Positions 1-10,349 of a stretch of 37,485 bases of DNA are shown in pieces; position 1 is the first letter of the stretch; every line of letters starts with the position of its first letter. The DNA lies in assembly GCA_021794995.1 (NCBI GenBank), contig JAJYPY010000009.1, positions 1 to 37,485 of the forward strand, read 5' to 3'. Source of the DNA: Actinomycetes bacterium (GTDB lineage Bacteria > Actinomycetota > Acidimicrobiia > Acidimicrobiales > RAAP-2). The notes under the pieces are model-generated. The model ran no database searches and was not told the origin of the DNA. It saw only the letters and a list, made by a program, of their open reading frames with translations. The translations under genes and the position numbers were made by a program.

Positions 1-36
1 TCGGCCGTCTCGGTCGCCTCGGCCGTCTCGGTCGCC
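1..36 (+). repeat. 18-bp perfect tandem repeat x2 (tcggccgtctcggtcgcc), in frame
   Basis: Read directly: two identical 18-mers at 1-18 and 19-36; may extend left of the window. Confidence 0.9.
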
Positions 37-99
37 GAGCGAGGGGAGGCGCCCCGCGATGCGTCCGCCGCGGGCACGACGCCGGACGGCAGTGGATGA
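1..99 (+). CDS. C-terminal end of an upstream CDS (5' truncated by window), unknown product
   Basis: Frame 1 is open from base 1 to TGA at 97-99 (SAVSVASAVSVAERGEAPRDASAAGTTPDGSG*); the stop overlaps the next ATG (ATGA). Confidence 0.55.
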   Translation, partial: SAVSVASAVSVAERGEAPRDASAAGTTPDGSG

Positions 100-1583
100 G
101 CGCGCCCCGCAAGGATGATGCCGAAGCCGTGCACGTTGGGCTCGCGCGTCCCCCGCTCGCCGGAGGGCGGGCCAGGATCCCGGCTGTCGCCATGGTCGCC
201 GTCCTGCTCGCCGCGGGCGTCCTCGTCGCTCACGTTGCCTCACCGCGCCCTCCCAGGATCCGCCTTCAGCCGATTGCGCTCGCGTCGGAGGCGAGCCCCG
301 TCGGGTCGCAGTCGTCGAGCTGGTACTGCCCTGGGGCCCCGGGGCCCGGGGGCCCGACCGTGGGGATGCACCTGGACCTTGTGAACGCGGGCGCCCGGGA
401 CGTCCGCGCGACGATCGTCGTGGTGGACGCACGAGGCCGATCCGCCGTGTCGCGCGTGGTGGTCCCCGCGCACGCGCAGATCGGCGAGACACCGGGGCGG
501 CTCGTGTCCGGCGCGTGGGTGGCGGCGCGTGTGAACGTCGCCGGTGGCGGTGTGACGGCAAGCGAGCTCGTGGACGCAGGAGGCCGGCAGTCGGTCGCCC
601 CGTGCGCGTCCGAGCGGTCGGCGACGTGGTACTTCGCGAGCGGATCCACCGCTCAGGGAAGCTCGTTGCGGGTCGCGCTCTTCAATCCGTCAACCGATCT
701 TGCGGTCGTCGACCTGTCCTTCGTCACCACGTCAGGGATCACATCACCTCAGCCGTTCCAGGGTCTGGTGATCGATCCCGGTGCGGTGTTGGCAGTCACA
801 GTCGGCCGGTACGTCCAGCACAGGTCGGCGGTGGCGACCGTCGTGAGCGCGCGCTCGGGGACCGTGGTTGCCGGAGAGCTCCAGCTGTACGGACCGGGCG
901 GCGCGGCCGGAGTGGCGATTCGCCTCGGGTCCCCCGCACCGTCGCCCGTGTGGGACGTGCCGTGCGCAGAGGATGCCGTGGGCGGAACGTCGGAGCTCGC
1001 GGTCTTCAATCCGTCGTCGCAGACCGAGCAGGTGAAGGTCGACGTGCGGCTGGCATCGGGTCCGGTGGCGCCGTTCACCCAGGTCGTCGGTCCCCACTCC
1101 GTCTGGAATCTTGAGACCGGCGACGCGCTGCGGATCCCGGCCGGTGTGGTGTATGCGATGCGGGTGCGGACCACCGGCCCGGGCGTCGTGGTCGCCCGCA
1201 TCGGCGCAGGGACTCCGGGGAGCCAGACGTCGCAGTGGGCAGACGCGATCGTCGTCCCGAGCGTCGCGACGAGCACCTCCCTGCGCTGGGTGGTTCCCGC
1301 GGTCCGCCAGCCGCCCGGAGCCCAGCGCGCCCCGCTCTCGGTTGCCGTTGACAATCCGGGCCGCCGAGCGGTCCGGGTCACGCTGTCGTGGTTTTCGGCC
1401 CCAGGGGTCCGGCGAGTGCGTCACGTCCGCGTTGCCGGGGGATCGTTCAGCCAGCTCGACGGCGGCCCAGGACCGCTCGTGGTGGCCGCGGACGCCCCCG
1501 TCGCCGTGGTGGGCCAGTCCCCCCTGCCCGGGGCTGGAGGAGCGGGCGTGGGGCTAGGGGTGCCGGCGGTGGCTCAGGCCTGA
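96..1583 (+). CDS. Secreted/membrane-anchored DUF5719-like protein
   Basis: N-terminal TM segment (IPAVAMVAVLLAAGVLVAHVA), repeated WY..G../LAVFNPS beta-domain motifs; position upstream of phosphomannomutase/SIS genes fits actinobacterial DUF5719 loci. Confidence 0.6.
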   Translation: MSAPRKDDAEAVHVGLARPPLAGGRARIPAVAMVAVLLAAGVLVAHVASPRPPRIRLQPIALASEASPVGSQSSSWYCPGAPGPGGPTVGMHLDLVNAGARDVRATIVVVDARGRSAVSRVVVPAHAQIGETPGRLVSGAWVAARVNVAGGGVTASELVDAGGRQSVAPCASERSATWYFASGSTAQGSSLRVALFNPSTDLAVVDLSFVTTSGITSPQPFQGLVIDPGAVLAVTVGRYVQHRSAVATVVSARSGTVVAGELQLYGPGGAAGVAIRLGSPAPSPVWDVPCAEDAVGGTSELAVFNPSSQTEQVKVDVRLASGPVAPFTQVVGPHSVWNLETGDALRIPAGVVYAMRVRTTGPGVVVARIGAGTPGSQTSQWADAIVVPSVATSTSLRWVVPAVRQPPGAQRAPLSVAVDNPGRRAVRVTLSWFSAPGVRRVRHVRVAGGSFSQLDGGPGPLVVAADAPVAVVGQSPLPGAGGAGVGLGVPAVAQA

Positions 1584-1602
1584 CCGCCCGCGCACGACCC
1601 CG

Positions 1603-3894
1603 TCAGCGATCTCCCGGTTCGCTCCGAGGGCCGGCGCCCGGGGACGCCGAGGGGCCGTCGGCGCGATCGGATGGACTCGGGAGCGGTGGTTCCGTCGAGG
1701 GATCGGTGCCCCGGTCGGGTTCGGCGGGTGGCCGGGGAGTGGGATCGGCGTGCGCCAGGGGCTCTCCCGGAGGGGACGGCCACTGTGGTGGCGGGCCACC
1801 CTGGGCCGCGGTGGCGTCCGGCTGCCAGCCGGGATGCTGCGGCCACGGCGGGGGCCATGCGCCGGCGGGGGGCTGCGGCGCACCGGCCACGCGCGCAGGC
1901 TCCGCGTAGCGTGCTCCAGCGGACGGGTCCACGGAGGGTCCCGAGCCGGCGGCCAGTTCTGCAGGGTCGTGGCCGTTGGCGCCATGGCTCCGGCCGTTCC
2001 CGTTGAACTGGATCGTCCTGGCCTTCGCTCCATTGGTGTGGACCGGGCCGCCGTTCGCTTCGTCAACGAGGCGGCCGACCTCTTCTCCTGGAATGCTCTC
2101 TTCCTCGAGAAGTGCGTGTGCGACGGCGTCGAGGCCGGAGCGGTGCCGGGTGAGGAGCTCCATCGCCCGCTCCTCTTGCGTGCGCAGGATCCGCTCCACC
2201 TCGTCGTCGATCACGCGGCTCGTGTCTTCGGAGTAGTCGCGGGTGTGCATGAGATCTTCTCCCAGGAACACCTGACCCTGGGAGCCCCACGCCATCGGGC
2301 CGATCTCCTCGCTCATGCCCCATTCCCGCACCATCTTGCGGGCGAGCTCGGTGTTTCCCACGAGGTCGTTCGCCGCCCCCGTCGACAGATCGCTGTAGAC
2401 GAGAAGCTCCGCGACTCGACCGCCCATGCGCACGCAGAGCGAGTCTTCGATGTGGGCACGCGGATGGATGTGACGCTCCTCGACGGGGAGCTGCATCGTC
2501 ACGCCGAGTGCCATACCGGTCGGAAGGATCGTCACCTTGTGCACCGGATCGGCGTGCTCGAGGACGTAGGCCAGCACCGCGTGGCCGCCCTCGTGGTACG
2601 CGACACGCTCCTTCTCCTCGTCGGAGAGCACGAGGCTCTCGCGGCGCTGCCCCATGAGCACTCGATCGCGCGACGACTCGAAGTCGGCCATTTCGATGGT
2701 AGGACTTCCGCGGCGCACTGCGTGGAGTGCCGCTTCGTTCACCAGGTTCGCCAGGTCCGCACCGCTCATGCCGGGGGTTCCCCGGGCGACCAGCTCGAGA
2801 TCTACGTCGGGCCCGATGCGCTTGCCACGGCAGTGCACCTGCAGGATCGGGAGGCGTTCGTCGAGGTCCGGGAGCGGCACCACGATCTGACGGTCGAAGC
2901 GTCCGGGCCGCAGGAGGGCGGGGTCCAAGATGTCCGGACGGTTCGTGGCGGCGATGATCACGACGCCCTCGGCAGGATCGAACCCGTCCATCTCGTTCAG
3001 CATCTGGTTCAGCGTCTGCTCGCGCTCGTCGTGACCACCGCCGAGACCAGCGCCGCGCTTGCGTCCGATCGAGTCGATCTCGTCGACGAAGATGATGGCC
3101 GGGGCCTGCTTGCGTGCGGTCTGGAACAGGTCGCGGACGCGACTCGCCCCGACGCCCACGAACATCTCCATGAAGTCCGACCCGCTCACCGAGAGGAACG
3201 GCACGCCGGCTTCTCCCGCCACGGCACGGGCGAGCAGGGTCTTGCCGGTCCCCGGCGGCCCGACCAGCAGGACGCCCTTGGGGATCTTGGCGCCGATATC
3301 GCGGAACCGCCCCGGAGTGCGCAGGAAATCGACCACCTCGCTGATCTCCTGCTTGACCCCGTTGTAGCCCGCCACGTCCTGGAAGGTCGTGGTCGGACGG
3401 TCACTGCTGAACAATCGGGCCTTGGATCGGCCGATCGACATGATTCCCGACATCTGCCCGCGGGCCTGTCGACTGATGAACACCATCAGCACGATGGCGA
3501 TCCCGAAGAAGAGGACGTAGGGGAGGAAGGTGCCCCACAGGTTGGTCGGGGGGTTCGAGTAGTCGACGGCCACGCCGTCCCTGCGCATGAGCTGGACTGT
3601 CGTCTGGCTCGCGGGATGCGGCCCGGTGACCGTGTAGGTCTGCCCGCTGGCGAGCTTGCCCGTGATGACGCCGGTTGTGTTGTCGATTGTGGCCGTCTTG
3701 ACGGCCTTGGCCTTCACGTCACTCAGGTAGCGGGAGTATGTCATCGCCTTTGCCGAGGTGTGCGGCAAGAGGCTGGGGATGACGAGAACCGCGAGGATGG
3801 CGAGGATGAGGATGCCCCAGATCCATCGCCAGCTCTGGTCCTGTCCTTGACCAGGGGAACGCGGCGGCATGCTGTCGGGCCGTTGCTGGCTCAC
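1603..3894 (-). CDS. ftsH: ATP-dependent zinc metalloprotease FtsH
   Basis: Two N-terminal TMs, Walker A GPPGTGKT, Walker [40 protein letters not shown], zinc motif HEGGH; long Pro-rich C-terminal tail. Confidence 0.95.
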   Translation of the reverse strand: MSQQRPDSMPPRSPGQGQDQSWRWIWGILILAILAVLVIPSLLPHTSAKAMTYSRYLSDVKAKAVKTATIDNTTGVITGKLASGQTYTVTGPHPASQTTVQLMRRDGVAVDYSNPPTNLWGTFLPYVLFFGIAIVLMVFISRQARGQMSGIMSIGRSKARLFSSDRPTTTFQDVAGYNGVKQEISEVVDFLRTPGRFRDIGAKIPKGVLLVGPPGTGKTLLARAVAGEAGVPFLSVSGSDFMEMFVGVGASRVRDLFQTARKQAPAIIFVDEIDSIGRKRGAGLGGGHDEREQTLNQMLNEMDGFDPAEGVVIIAATNRPDILDPALLRPGRFDRQIVVPLPDLDERLPILQVHCRGKRIGPDVDLELVARGTPGMSGADLANLVNEAALHAVRRGSPTIEMADFESSRDRVLMGQRRESLVLSDEEKERVAYHEGGHAVLAYVLEHADPVHKVTILPTGMALGVTMQLPVEERHIHPRAHIEDSLCVRMGGRVAELLVYSDLSTGAANDLVGNTELARKMVREWGMSEEIGPMAWGSQGQVFLGEDLMHTRDYSEDTSRVIDDEVERILRTQEERAMELLTRHRSGLDAVAHALLEEESIPGEEVGRLVDEANGGPVHTNGAKARTIQFNGNGRSHGANGHDPAELAAGSGPSVDPSAGARYAEPARVAGAPQPPAGAWPPPWPQHPGWQPDATAAQGGPPPQWPSPPGEPLAHADPTPRPPAEPDRGTDPSTEPPLPSPSDRADGPSASPGAGPRSEPGDR

Positions 3895-4029
3895 CGGGCC
3901 ATGCTATGCGGCACGTGTGGCGAGCGGTGACCGGGGGATGCACGACCGGTGCGCCGCGCCGCCGGCGCGCCGCCGTCGCCGGGCGGCGCTGCCCGAGGTC
4001 GCCACGGCCCGGACCGAGGATATCGTGAC

Positions 4030-5034
4030 GTGGTGGCCCGCCCCGGCGAGACCGAGCACGGCTCGGCGGAGCCGAGCGGGGATCCCCGCCCGGCTGCGGG
4101 TGCCCCCCCCGCTCCGGCGCTGCCACCGTGGCCACCGCCTCCCGCACCGCCCCAGGCCCCATGGCTGAACCCACCCCGTGACGCATCGCCCCATGCGTCT
4201 GCATCGGCGTCTGGATGGTCCGGCTCCGAGCTCCCCGAGATCCAGCGGGGCGAGCTCGAGCCCGCGCGGGTCCCTCCGGCGTCGAGGCATGCAGCCGCCT
4301 TCTGGCTCCTCATGGGCCTCGTGGGGTTCGCCATCGGGCAACTCGTCGGGACGGTCTTCGTGGCGATCGCCGCCGCAGCGGCGGGCGAGAGCGGCGAGGT
4401 GTCCCGGTTCGCCACGATGTCCGCGCCACCAGAGTGGTATGTCGGAACGTCGCTCGTGGGCCTGTGGGTCGGCTTCTTCGTCGGGCCGTGGATCGCCAGC
4501 AAGGCATGGGGGACCGGCCGATTCTTGAAGGACCTCGGGGTGCGGTTCCGTCCCGTCGACCTCGTGGGCATCCTCATCGGCTTGGGTTCACAGATCCTGA
4601 TCGACGCGCTCTACGCGCCGTTCATCACCCATCTGAAGAACTTCACAGCACCGACGCACAAGCTCGTCGGGGCGTCGCACGGATGGGGCTTCATCGTGAT
4701 CGCCCTGCTCACGGTGTGTGGCGCACCGTTCTTCGAGGAGGTGCTCTTTCGCGGGCTCGCCTTCAAGGCGCTCGCCCGGCTCTTCACGCCCTTGAGGGCG
4801 GGTGCGTCGCGCCGACGAGCGGTGGGCATCACCGCAGCGGTGGTCGTCGACGGGCTGGTGTTCGGGCTCGCCCACTGGGAGCTCTACCAATTCGCAGGGC
4901 TGGCCGCGTTCGGCATGGTGCTCGCGTTCGTCAGCTACAAGACCGGCCGGCTCGGCATGAACATGGTTGCGCACGCCACGTTCAACCTCGTGGCGGTCCT
5001 CGCACTCGCCAGCACGTCGGGCGGTGTCCACTGA
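4030..5034 (+). CDS. CPBP family intramembrane glutamic endopeptidase
   Basis: EEVLFRG motif, later H and N motifs (AHWELYQF, NMVAHATFN), multiple TMs; GTG start around 4030/4033 chosen over ORF-track start 3949. Confidence 0.8.
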   Translation: MVARPGETEHGSAEPSGDPRPAAGAPPAPALPPWPPPPAPPQAPWLNPPRDASPHASASASGWSGSELPEIQRGELEPARVPPASRHAAAFWLLMGLVGFAIGQLVGTVFVAIAAAAAGESGEVSRFATMSAPPEWYVGTSLVGLWVGFFVGPWIASKAWGTGRFLKDLGVRFRPVDLVGILIGLGSQILIDALYAPFITHLKNFTAPTHKLVGASHGWGFIVIALLTVCGAPFFEEVLFRGLAFKALARLFTPLRAGASRRRAVGITAAVVVDGLVFGLAHWELYQFAGLAAFGMVLAFVSYKTGRLGMNMVAHATFNLVAVLALASTSGGVH

Positions 5035-5063
5035 GCGTTGACGCGGCGGGAAAGTAGGGAGCG

Positions 5064-7613
5064 GTGACCGTCCCGCCGACTCCATTTCGGGTCTCGTGGC
5101 CCGACGCTCCCGACGCCGGCCCCGACGACGCTCCCGACGCCGGCCACGAGGACGAGGCGGCTCCGATGCGACCGGGGGGGTCATGGCTCGCGCGACGCGC
5201 TCCCGCATGCGCCGCCGCGGTCGTGGTCGTCGGCGTGGTCGCGGTGGTCCTGTGGCAGTTGCATCTTCCACTGCTGCTCGCGGACACGAGCACGACGGGA
5301 GGGGACACCGGCGCGCATTTCATGATGCCGGCCTTCTTCAACACGCACCTCTTCCCACACCTCACCGGCTGGGATCCTGCGTGGTACGACGGCTATCCGG
5401 CCTATTCGCTCTACTTCGTGCTGCCCGATGTGCTCGTGGCACTCGCGGCGCACGTCATCTCTTACGACGTCGCCTTCAAGCTCGGTACGGTGCTCGGTTC
5501 CGTGCTGCTGCCCGTCTGCGCCTGGGCACTCGGACGGCTCTTCGGGCTGAGAGCGCCGGTACCGGCGGCCCTGGCTGCGGCCACGCTTCCGTTCCTGTTC
5601 GACTACACGTGGACCATCTACGGCGGGAATCTGTTCTCCACCTTGGCGGGGGAGTACTCCTACTCCCTGTCGGATGCGTTCCTGCTGGTCTTCCTCGGGT
5701 TGTTCGCCCGCGGGGTGCGGACCGGCCGGCACCGGGGGTGGGCCGCCGTCACGCTGGCGGCCTGCATCCTGGCGCACATCGTGCCCGGCGCGCTCGCGCT
5801 CACCGGTGCGCTGGTGCTGACCGTTGTCGAGCTCGCCCCGCGCTCGGTCCGGCTCACCGACGACATCGAGCCCATCGCGGCGAGCTCCGTGCCGCGCGAC
5901 GCCGCGTGGCGAGGCCCCGCGGGCCGCGGCCGGTGGCCCACGTTGTGGTGGGCGGCCTCCACCGTCGCCCTGGGCCTCCTGCTCTGCGCATGGTGGCTCG
6001 TGCCGTTCGGATTGCGCAGCGTCTACTCCACCTCGATGAACTACTCCAAGGTCACCACGTACGTGACCCTCCTCTTCCCGCGCGCAGACCTGTGGGCCCT
6101 GGCCCTCGCGGGGATCGCGGTGATCGTCGCCGTCGCGACGAGGAGCCGTTTCGGCCTCGTGGTCTCGGTCCTCGGGGGAGTGTCCGCTGTCGCCATGGTG
6201 ATCGATCCACTTCGAAGCCTCTACAACGTGCGCTTCCTTCCGTTGTGGTTCCTCTTCGTGTACCTCATGGCGGGGTGGGTCTTCGGGGTGGCCGTTGTCG
6301 CGGGCGTGCGCCGGGTCCGCCGCAGGCGCGTGACGCGGTGGGCCCTGCGGGCTGCAGCGGCGCGCCAGGTCCAAGATGCAGGGGCGGCCGCCGAGGTTCC
6401 CCTCGTGCCACCACGCGTTGCGCGCTGGACGCCGGGGGCCGTTGGCGGCGCGCTCGGAGCGCTCGTCGCCGCGCTGGTGGTCGTGGTGCCCCCGTTCGTC
6501 CCCGCGCTCGCGACGTCGCTCCCCAAGATCGGCGTTCGGCCAGGCGCCAACGAGGTGAGCGTGTGGGCGAGGTGGAACTATTCGGGATACGGGGCCAAGC
6601 CCGCCTATCCCGAGTACCACGGGCTGATGCGGCTCATGTCCTCCATCGGGCGCCAGCACGGGTGCGGGCGAGCAATGTGGGAGTACAACGCGAACGAGAA
6701 CCGGTTTGGCACGCCTGAGGCGCTGATGCTCCTGCCGTACTGGACGCATGGGTGCATCGACTCGATGGAAGGGCTCCTTTTCGAGTCGTCGGCCACGACG
6801 CCGTACCACTTCTTGAACCAGGCGGAGCTGTCCCAGGCTCCCTCCGAAGCGATGGTCGGGCTGCCGTACGGCCCGCTGACAGTGCCGCTCGGGGTCGAGC
6901 ATCTCCAGCTCCTGGGCGTGCGGTACTTCATGGCGGCGAGCCCTCAGGTCCAAGAGGAGGCGTCGGCCGACCCCACACTCCGGCTGCTCGCCACGAGCGG
7001 CCCATGGGCGTCGACATACGAGGGACAACGCCTCTCCACCACCTGGAAGGTCTACGAGGTCGCCCGCGCACAGCTCGTCACGCCGCTTGCCGACGAGCCG
7101 GCGGTGCTGTCGGGCGTCGGACCCGGGCAGACAACATGGCTCGGCCGGATCGGCTCAGGGAACGTGATGCGCGAGGGTCCGTCGCTGCGCTGGTACCTCG
7201 ATCCGCTGGCGTGGCACACCGAGCTGGTCTCCGGGGGGCCGCCGGCGTGGCCGCGGGTGCCCGCCAGACGTGCGACCGACGCACCTGCGGTGCCCGTCCA
7301 CCCGACGAGCGTCTCGCACGTGCGCGTCGGCACGAGCTCGGTCAGCTTTGACGTCGGCGCGGTCGGCCGGCCGGTGCTCGTCAAGATCTCCTATTTCCCC
7401 AACTGGCATGCAGCAGGCGCGCTCGGTCCGTGGCGGGCCACGCCGAACCTCATGGTGGTCGTCCCCACCCGGCACCACGTGTCGCTCACCTACGGGACGA
7501 CGTCGGTGACACGTGCGGGCGACGCCTTGTCGGCACTGGGCGCTCTCCTCCTCGTGGCGATGCTCATCGGCTGGATCGTCCGGCGTCGGCGAGAACCGGT
7601 GCGGATAGGCTGA
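5064..7613 (+). CDS. Large polytopic membrane protein, GT-C-like / PTPS-related-domain type
   Basis: 849 aa, many TMs, lumenal motif GDTGAHFMMPAFFNTHLFPHLTGWDPAWYDGYPAY; GTG start preceded by tagggagc. Confidence 0.6.
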   Translation: MTVPPTPFRVSWPDAPDAGPDDAPDAGHEDEAAPMRPGGSWLARRAPACAAAVVVVGVVAVVLWQLHLPLLLADTSTTGGDTGAHFMMPAFFNTHLFPHLTGWDPAWYDGYPAYSLYFVLPDVLVALAAHVISYDVAFKLGTVLGSVLLPVCAWALGRLFGLRAPVPAALAAATLPFLFDYTWTIYGGNLFSTLAGEYSYSLSDAFLLVFLGLFARGVRTGRHRGWAAVTLAACILAHIVPGALALTGALVLTVVELAPRSVRLTDDIEPIAASSVPRDAAWRGPAGRGRWPTLWWAASTVALGLLLCAWWLVPFGLRSVYSTSMNYSKVTTYVTLLFPRADLWALALAGIAVIVAVATRSRFGLVVSVLGGVSAVAMVIDPLRSLYNVRFLPLWFLFVYLMAGWVFGVAVVAGVRRVRRRRVTRWALRAAAARQVQDAGAAAEVPLVPPRVARWTPGAVGGALGALVAALVVVVPPFVPALATSLPKIGVRPGANEVSVWARWNYSGYGAKPAYPEYHGLMRLMSSIGRQHGCGRAMWEYNANENRFGTPEALMLLPYWTHGCIDSMEGLLFESSATTPYHFLNQAELSQAPSEAMVGLPYGPLTVPLGVEHLQLLGVRYFMAASPQVQEEASADPTLRLLATSGPWASTYEGQRLSTTWKVYEVARAQLVTPLADEPAVLSGVGPGQTTWLGRIGSGNVMREGPSLRWYLDPLAWHTELVSGGPPAWPRVPARRATDAPAVPVHPTSVSHVRVGTSSVSFDVGAVGRPVLVKISYFPNWHAAGALGPWRATPNLMVVVPTRHHVSLTYGTTSVTRAGDALSALGALLLVAMLIGWIVRRRREPVRIG

Positions 7614-7620
7614 CCGGCCC

Positions 7621-8979
7621 ATGGGCTCAACCGCGGACGTGTTCAAGGCCTACGACATCCGTGGGACGGTCCCCGACCAGATCGACGCCGAGATGTGCCG
7701 AGCGATCGGCGGCGCGATGGCCCGATTCGCAGGTGCACCCCGTCTCCTCGTCGCCTACGACATGCGCGCGTCGGGCGTCGAGCTCTCCACCGCCTTCGCT
7801 GAGGGAGCGCGTGCCCAGGGTGTCGCGGTGACCGATCTCGGCATGGTGTCAACGGACTGCGCATACTTCGCGTCGGGAAAGCTCGACGCCCCGGCGGCGA
7901 TGTTCACCGCCTCGCACAATCCCGCTGCCTACAACGGCGTCAAGCTCTGCCTCGCCGGCGCGCGCCCGATCGGCCGGGACTCGGGGCTCGCCGAGATCGA
8001 GGCCATGACGAACGAGCTCATGGCTGCGCCGCCGCCGAGCGGCCACCTCGCGCCCTACGATCGCTACGACATCCTCCAAGAGTTCGCGGACCACGTCCGC
8101 TCGTTCGTGGACACCACGACCCTGCGGCCACTCAAGGTGGTCGCGGACACCGCGAACGGCATGGGGGGGTTCGTCCTGCCGCTGGTGATGGAGGGGTTGC
8201 CGTTCGATGTCGAGATCCTGTACGGCGATCTGGACGGGACGTTCCCGAACCACCCTGCCGACCCCATCCAGCCCGAGAACCTGCGCGACCTCATGGACGC
8301 CGTCGTGGCTTCCGGGGCCGACATCGGCCTGGCGTTCGACGGAGATGCCGATCGCGTCTTCCTCGTCGACGAGCGCGCCGAGGCGGTCTCGGGCTCGCTC
8401 ACGACGGCGCTCGTTGCCGCCTCGATGCTCGACAAGCATCCCGGCTCCACCATCTTGTACAACTGCATCTGCTCGAAGGTCGTACCCGAGGTCATCGCCG
8501 AGCACGGGGGCACGGGCATCCGGACTCGGGTGGGACATTCGTATATCAAGCAGGTGATGGCCGAGACCGGTGCCGTGTTCGGCGGTGAGCACTCGGGCCA
8601 CTACTACTACCGCGACAACTACAGGGCGGATTCGGGCATCATCACGACGCTGCTCGTGCTCGAGCTCATGAGCGTCACCCGCCAGCCACTCTCCGAGCTG
8701 TTGGGTTCGTTTCGGCGCTACGCGGCTTCAGGAGAGATCAATACCGAAGTGCCGGACCCCGCGGCAGCGGTGGAGGAGGTCGCAGCCGTCGAAGCGCGGC
8801 GGGGAAGCATCCTCGATCGCCTCGACGGGCTCACCGTGGACCACGGCGACTGGTGGTACAACCTGAGGCCGTCGAACACCGAACCGCTGCTGCGGCTGAA
8901 CGTGGAAGCCCCCGATCAGGCATCGTGCGAACACCATGTACGCGAGGTGCTCGCGCTCGTTCATGAGGCCGGACACTGA
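7621..8979 (+). CDS. manB: Phosphomannomutase/phosphoglucomutase
   Basis: Active-site TASHNP, metal-binding DGDADR, GEHSGHYYYRDNYRADSG sugar-binding loop, C-terminal RPSNTEP phosphate-binding loop. Confidence 0.93.
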   Translation: MGSTADVFKAYDIRGTVPDQIDAEMCRAIGGAMARFAGAPRLLVAYDMRASGVELSTAFAEGARAQGVAVTDLGMVSTDCAYFASGKLDAPAAMFTASHNPAAYNGVKLCLAGARPIGRDSGLAEIEAMTNELMAAPPPSGHLAPYDRYDILQEFADHVRSFVDTTTLRPLKVVADTANGMGGFVLPLVMEGLPFDVEILYGDLDGTFPNHPADPIQPENLRDLMDAVVASGADIGLAFDGDADRVFLVDERAEAVSGSLTTALVAASMLDKHPGSTILYNCICSKVVPEVIAEHGGTGIRTRVGHSYIKQVMAETGAVFGGEHSGHYYYRDNYRADSGIITTLLVLELMSVTRQPLSELLGSFRRYAASGEINTEVPDPAAAVEEVAAVEARRGSILDRLDGLTVDHGDWWYNLRPSNTEPLLRLNVEAPDQASCEHHVREVLALVHEAGH

Positions 8980-9003
8980 CCCCAAAGGACCCAGGAGGAG
9001 ACT

Positions 9004-9285
9004 GTGCCGCTCGACCAGCTGTTGATCGATGTCCTCGCCTGTCCCGTCGACAAGGGACCCTTGCTGTGGTTCGCCGACGAGAACCTCCTGTACAACCCGC
9101 GCCTTCGCAAGGGCTACGCCGTCCGTGACGACATCCCCGTGCTCTTGGTCGAGGAGTCGACCGACGTTCCCGACGCCGAGCACGAACGGCTGATGACCAA
9201 GGCCGCCGCCGGCGGTGTCCCGCAGACCGGTTCGGCGGGACGGCACGCGGACGGCGACACGGGCGCGCCAGGCACCGATACGTGA
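9004..9285 (+). CDS. Trm112-like / DUF343-type small protein
   Basis: LLIDVLACPVDKGPL and AVRDDIPVLLVEE motifs; 93 aa; preceded by aggagg RBS-like sequence. Confidence 0.8.
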   Translation: MPLDQLLIDVLACPVDKGPLLWFADENLLYNPRLRKGYAVRDDIPVLLVEESTDVPDAEHERLMTKAAAGGVPQTGSAGRHADGDTGAPGTDT

Positions 9286-10349
9286 CCGGGGCACCCGCGT
9301 CCCCGCTGTCGCTCGATTCCGCCGGCATGTGGCAGGCGACGGCCCTGTTGCCCGAGCAGATCACCGCCGCGATCCAACGATCCGCAGCGAGCGATCTCGG
9401 CCGCTTGGAGCGCGGCGCACCGTTCACCTCCGTCGTGGTGTGCGCAATGGGAGGGAGCGGCATCGCCGGCGACGTGCTGGCTGCGCTGGCTTGGCCCAGG
9501 CTCAGCGTTCCGGTGCACCTCGTGAAGTCGTACCGGCTGCCAGCACACGTCGACCACCGAGCGCTGGTCTTCGCGGTGTCGTGCTCCGGCAATACCGAAG
9601 AGACGCTGTCGGCAGCGGACGACGCTCGCACCCGCGGCGCCAGCGTCGTCACGGTGGCGGGCCCGGGGGAGCTCGCCCGCATCGCCGAGCGGGACGGGTC
9701 CCCGCTCGTGCCGGTGCCGACCGACATTCCCCAACCGCGAGCGGCCCTCGGCGCGCTTGCCGTTCCGCTCCTCGTGGTGCTCGAACGGGTCGGGATGTTC
9801 GAAGGGGCGGGAGACCTGCTCTCCCACGCGTGCGATGAGCTCGCCCGCAGCCGCGACCTCCTCGTGCAGCCGGGCAGCACCGCCGAGCAGCTCGCGGCGC
9901 GCATCGGGCGCACGATCCCGCTCGTCCACGGCGCGCCCGGGCCGACCGGTGTCGCCGCTCAGCGCTGGAAGACCCAGGTCAACGAGAACGCGAAGACGCC
10001 TGCGTTCTTCTCGCTCCAGCCAGAGCTGTGTCACAACGAGGTCGCCGGCTGGGGACAGCACGGCGACGTCACGCGCCAGATGCTGACCGCGGTCATGCTC
10101 CGCTATGGCGGTGAGCACCCGAGGGTCGCCCGGCGGTTCGACCTCGTGAAGCACCTGATGACAGAGGTGGTCGCGCACGTCATCGATGTCCGCACCGATG
10201 CGTCGACGGACGCCTCGGCGCTCTTCGACCTCGCGCTCCTGGGGGACTTCGTCTCGCTGCATCTGGCGTCTGCCGAGGGCGTCGACCCCGGACCGGTGCC
10301 CGTGCTCGCCGAATTGAAGGACCAGTTGGCGACGTCATGGATCCCCTGA
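9282..10349 (+). CDS. SIS-domain bifunctional phosphoglucose/phosphomannose isomerase
   Basis: CAMGGSGIAGD and SCSGNTEET SIS motifs, C-terminal NEN...HNEVAGW segment; overlaps Trm112 stop. Confidence 0.88.
   Translation: MTGAPASPLSLDSAGMWQATALLPEQITAAIQRSAASDLGRLERGAPFTSVVVCAMGGSGIAGDVLAALAWPRLSVPVHLVKSYRLPAHVDHRALVFAVSCSGNTEETLSAADDARTRGASVVTVAGPGELARIAERDGSPLVPVPTDIPQPRAALGALAVPLLVVLERVGMFEGAGDLLSHACDELARSRDLLVQPGSTAEQLAARIGRTIPLVHGAPGPTGVAAQRWKTQVNENAKTPAFFSLQPELCHNEVAGWGQHGDVTRQMLTAVMLRYGGEHPRVARRFDLVKHLMTEVVAHVIDVRTDASTDASALFDLALLGDFVSLHLASAEGVDPGPVPVLAELKDQLATSWIP

Noticed and set aside
1750-3930. 726-aa plus-strand ORF opposite ftsH
   Set aside because: Antisense shadow of a convincing FtsH; composition is His/Arg/Asp-rich with no domain motifs, typical of high-GC complementary frames.
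5181-7028. 615-aa minus-strand ORF opposite the large membrane protein
   Set aside because: Charged low-complexity shadow; the sense strand has coherent transmembrane architecture.
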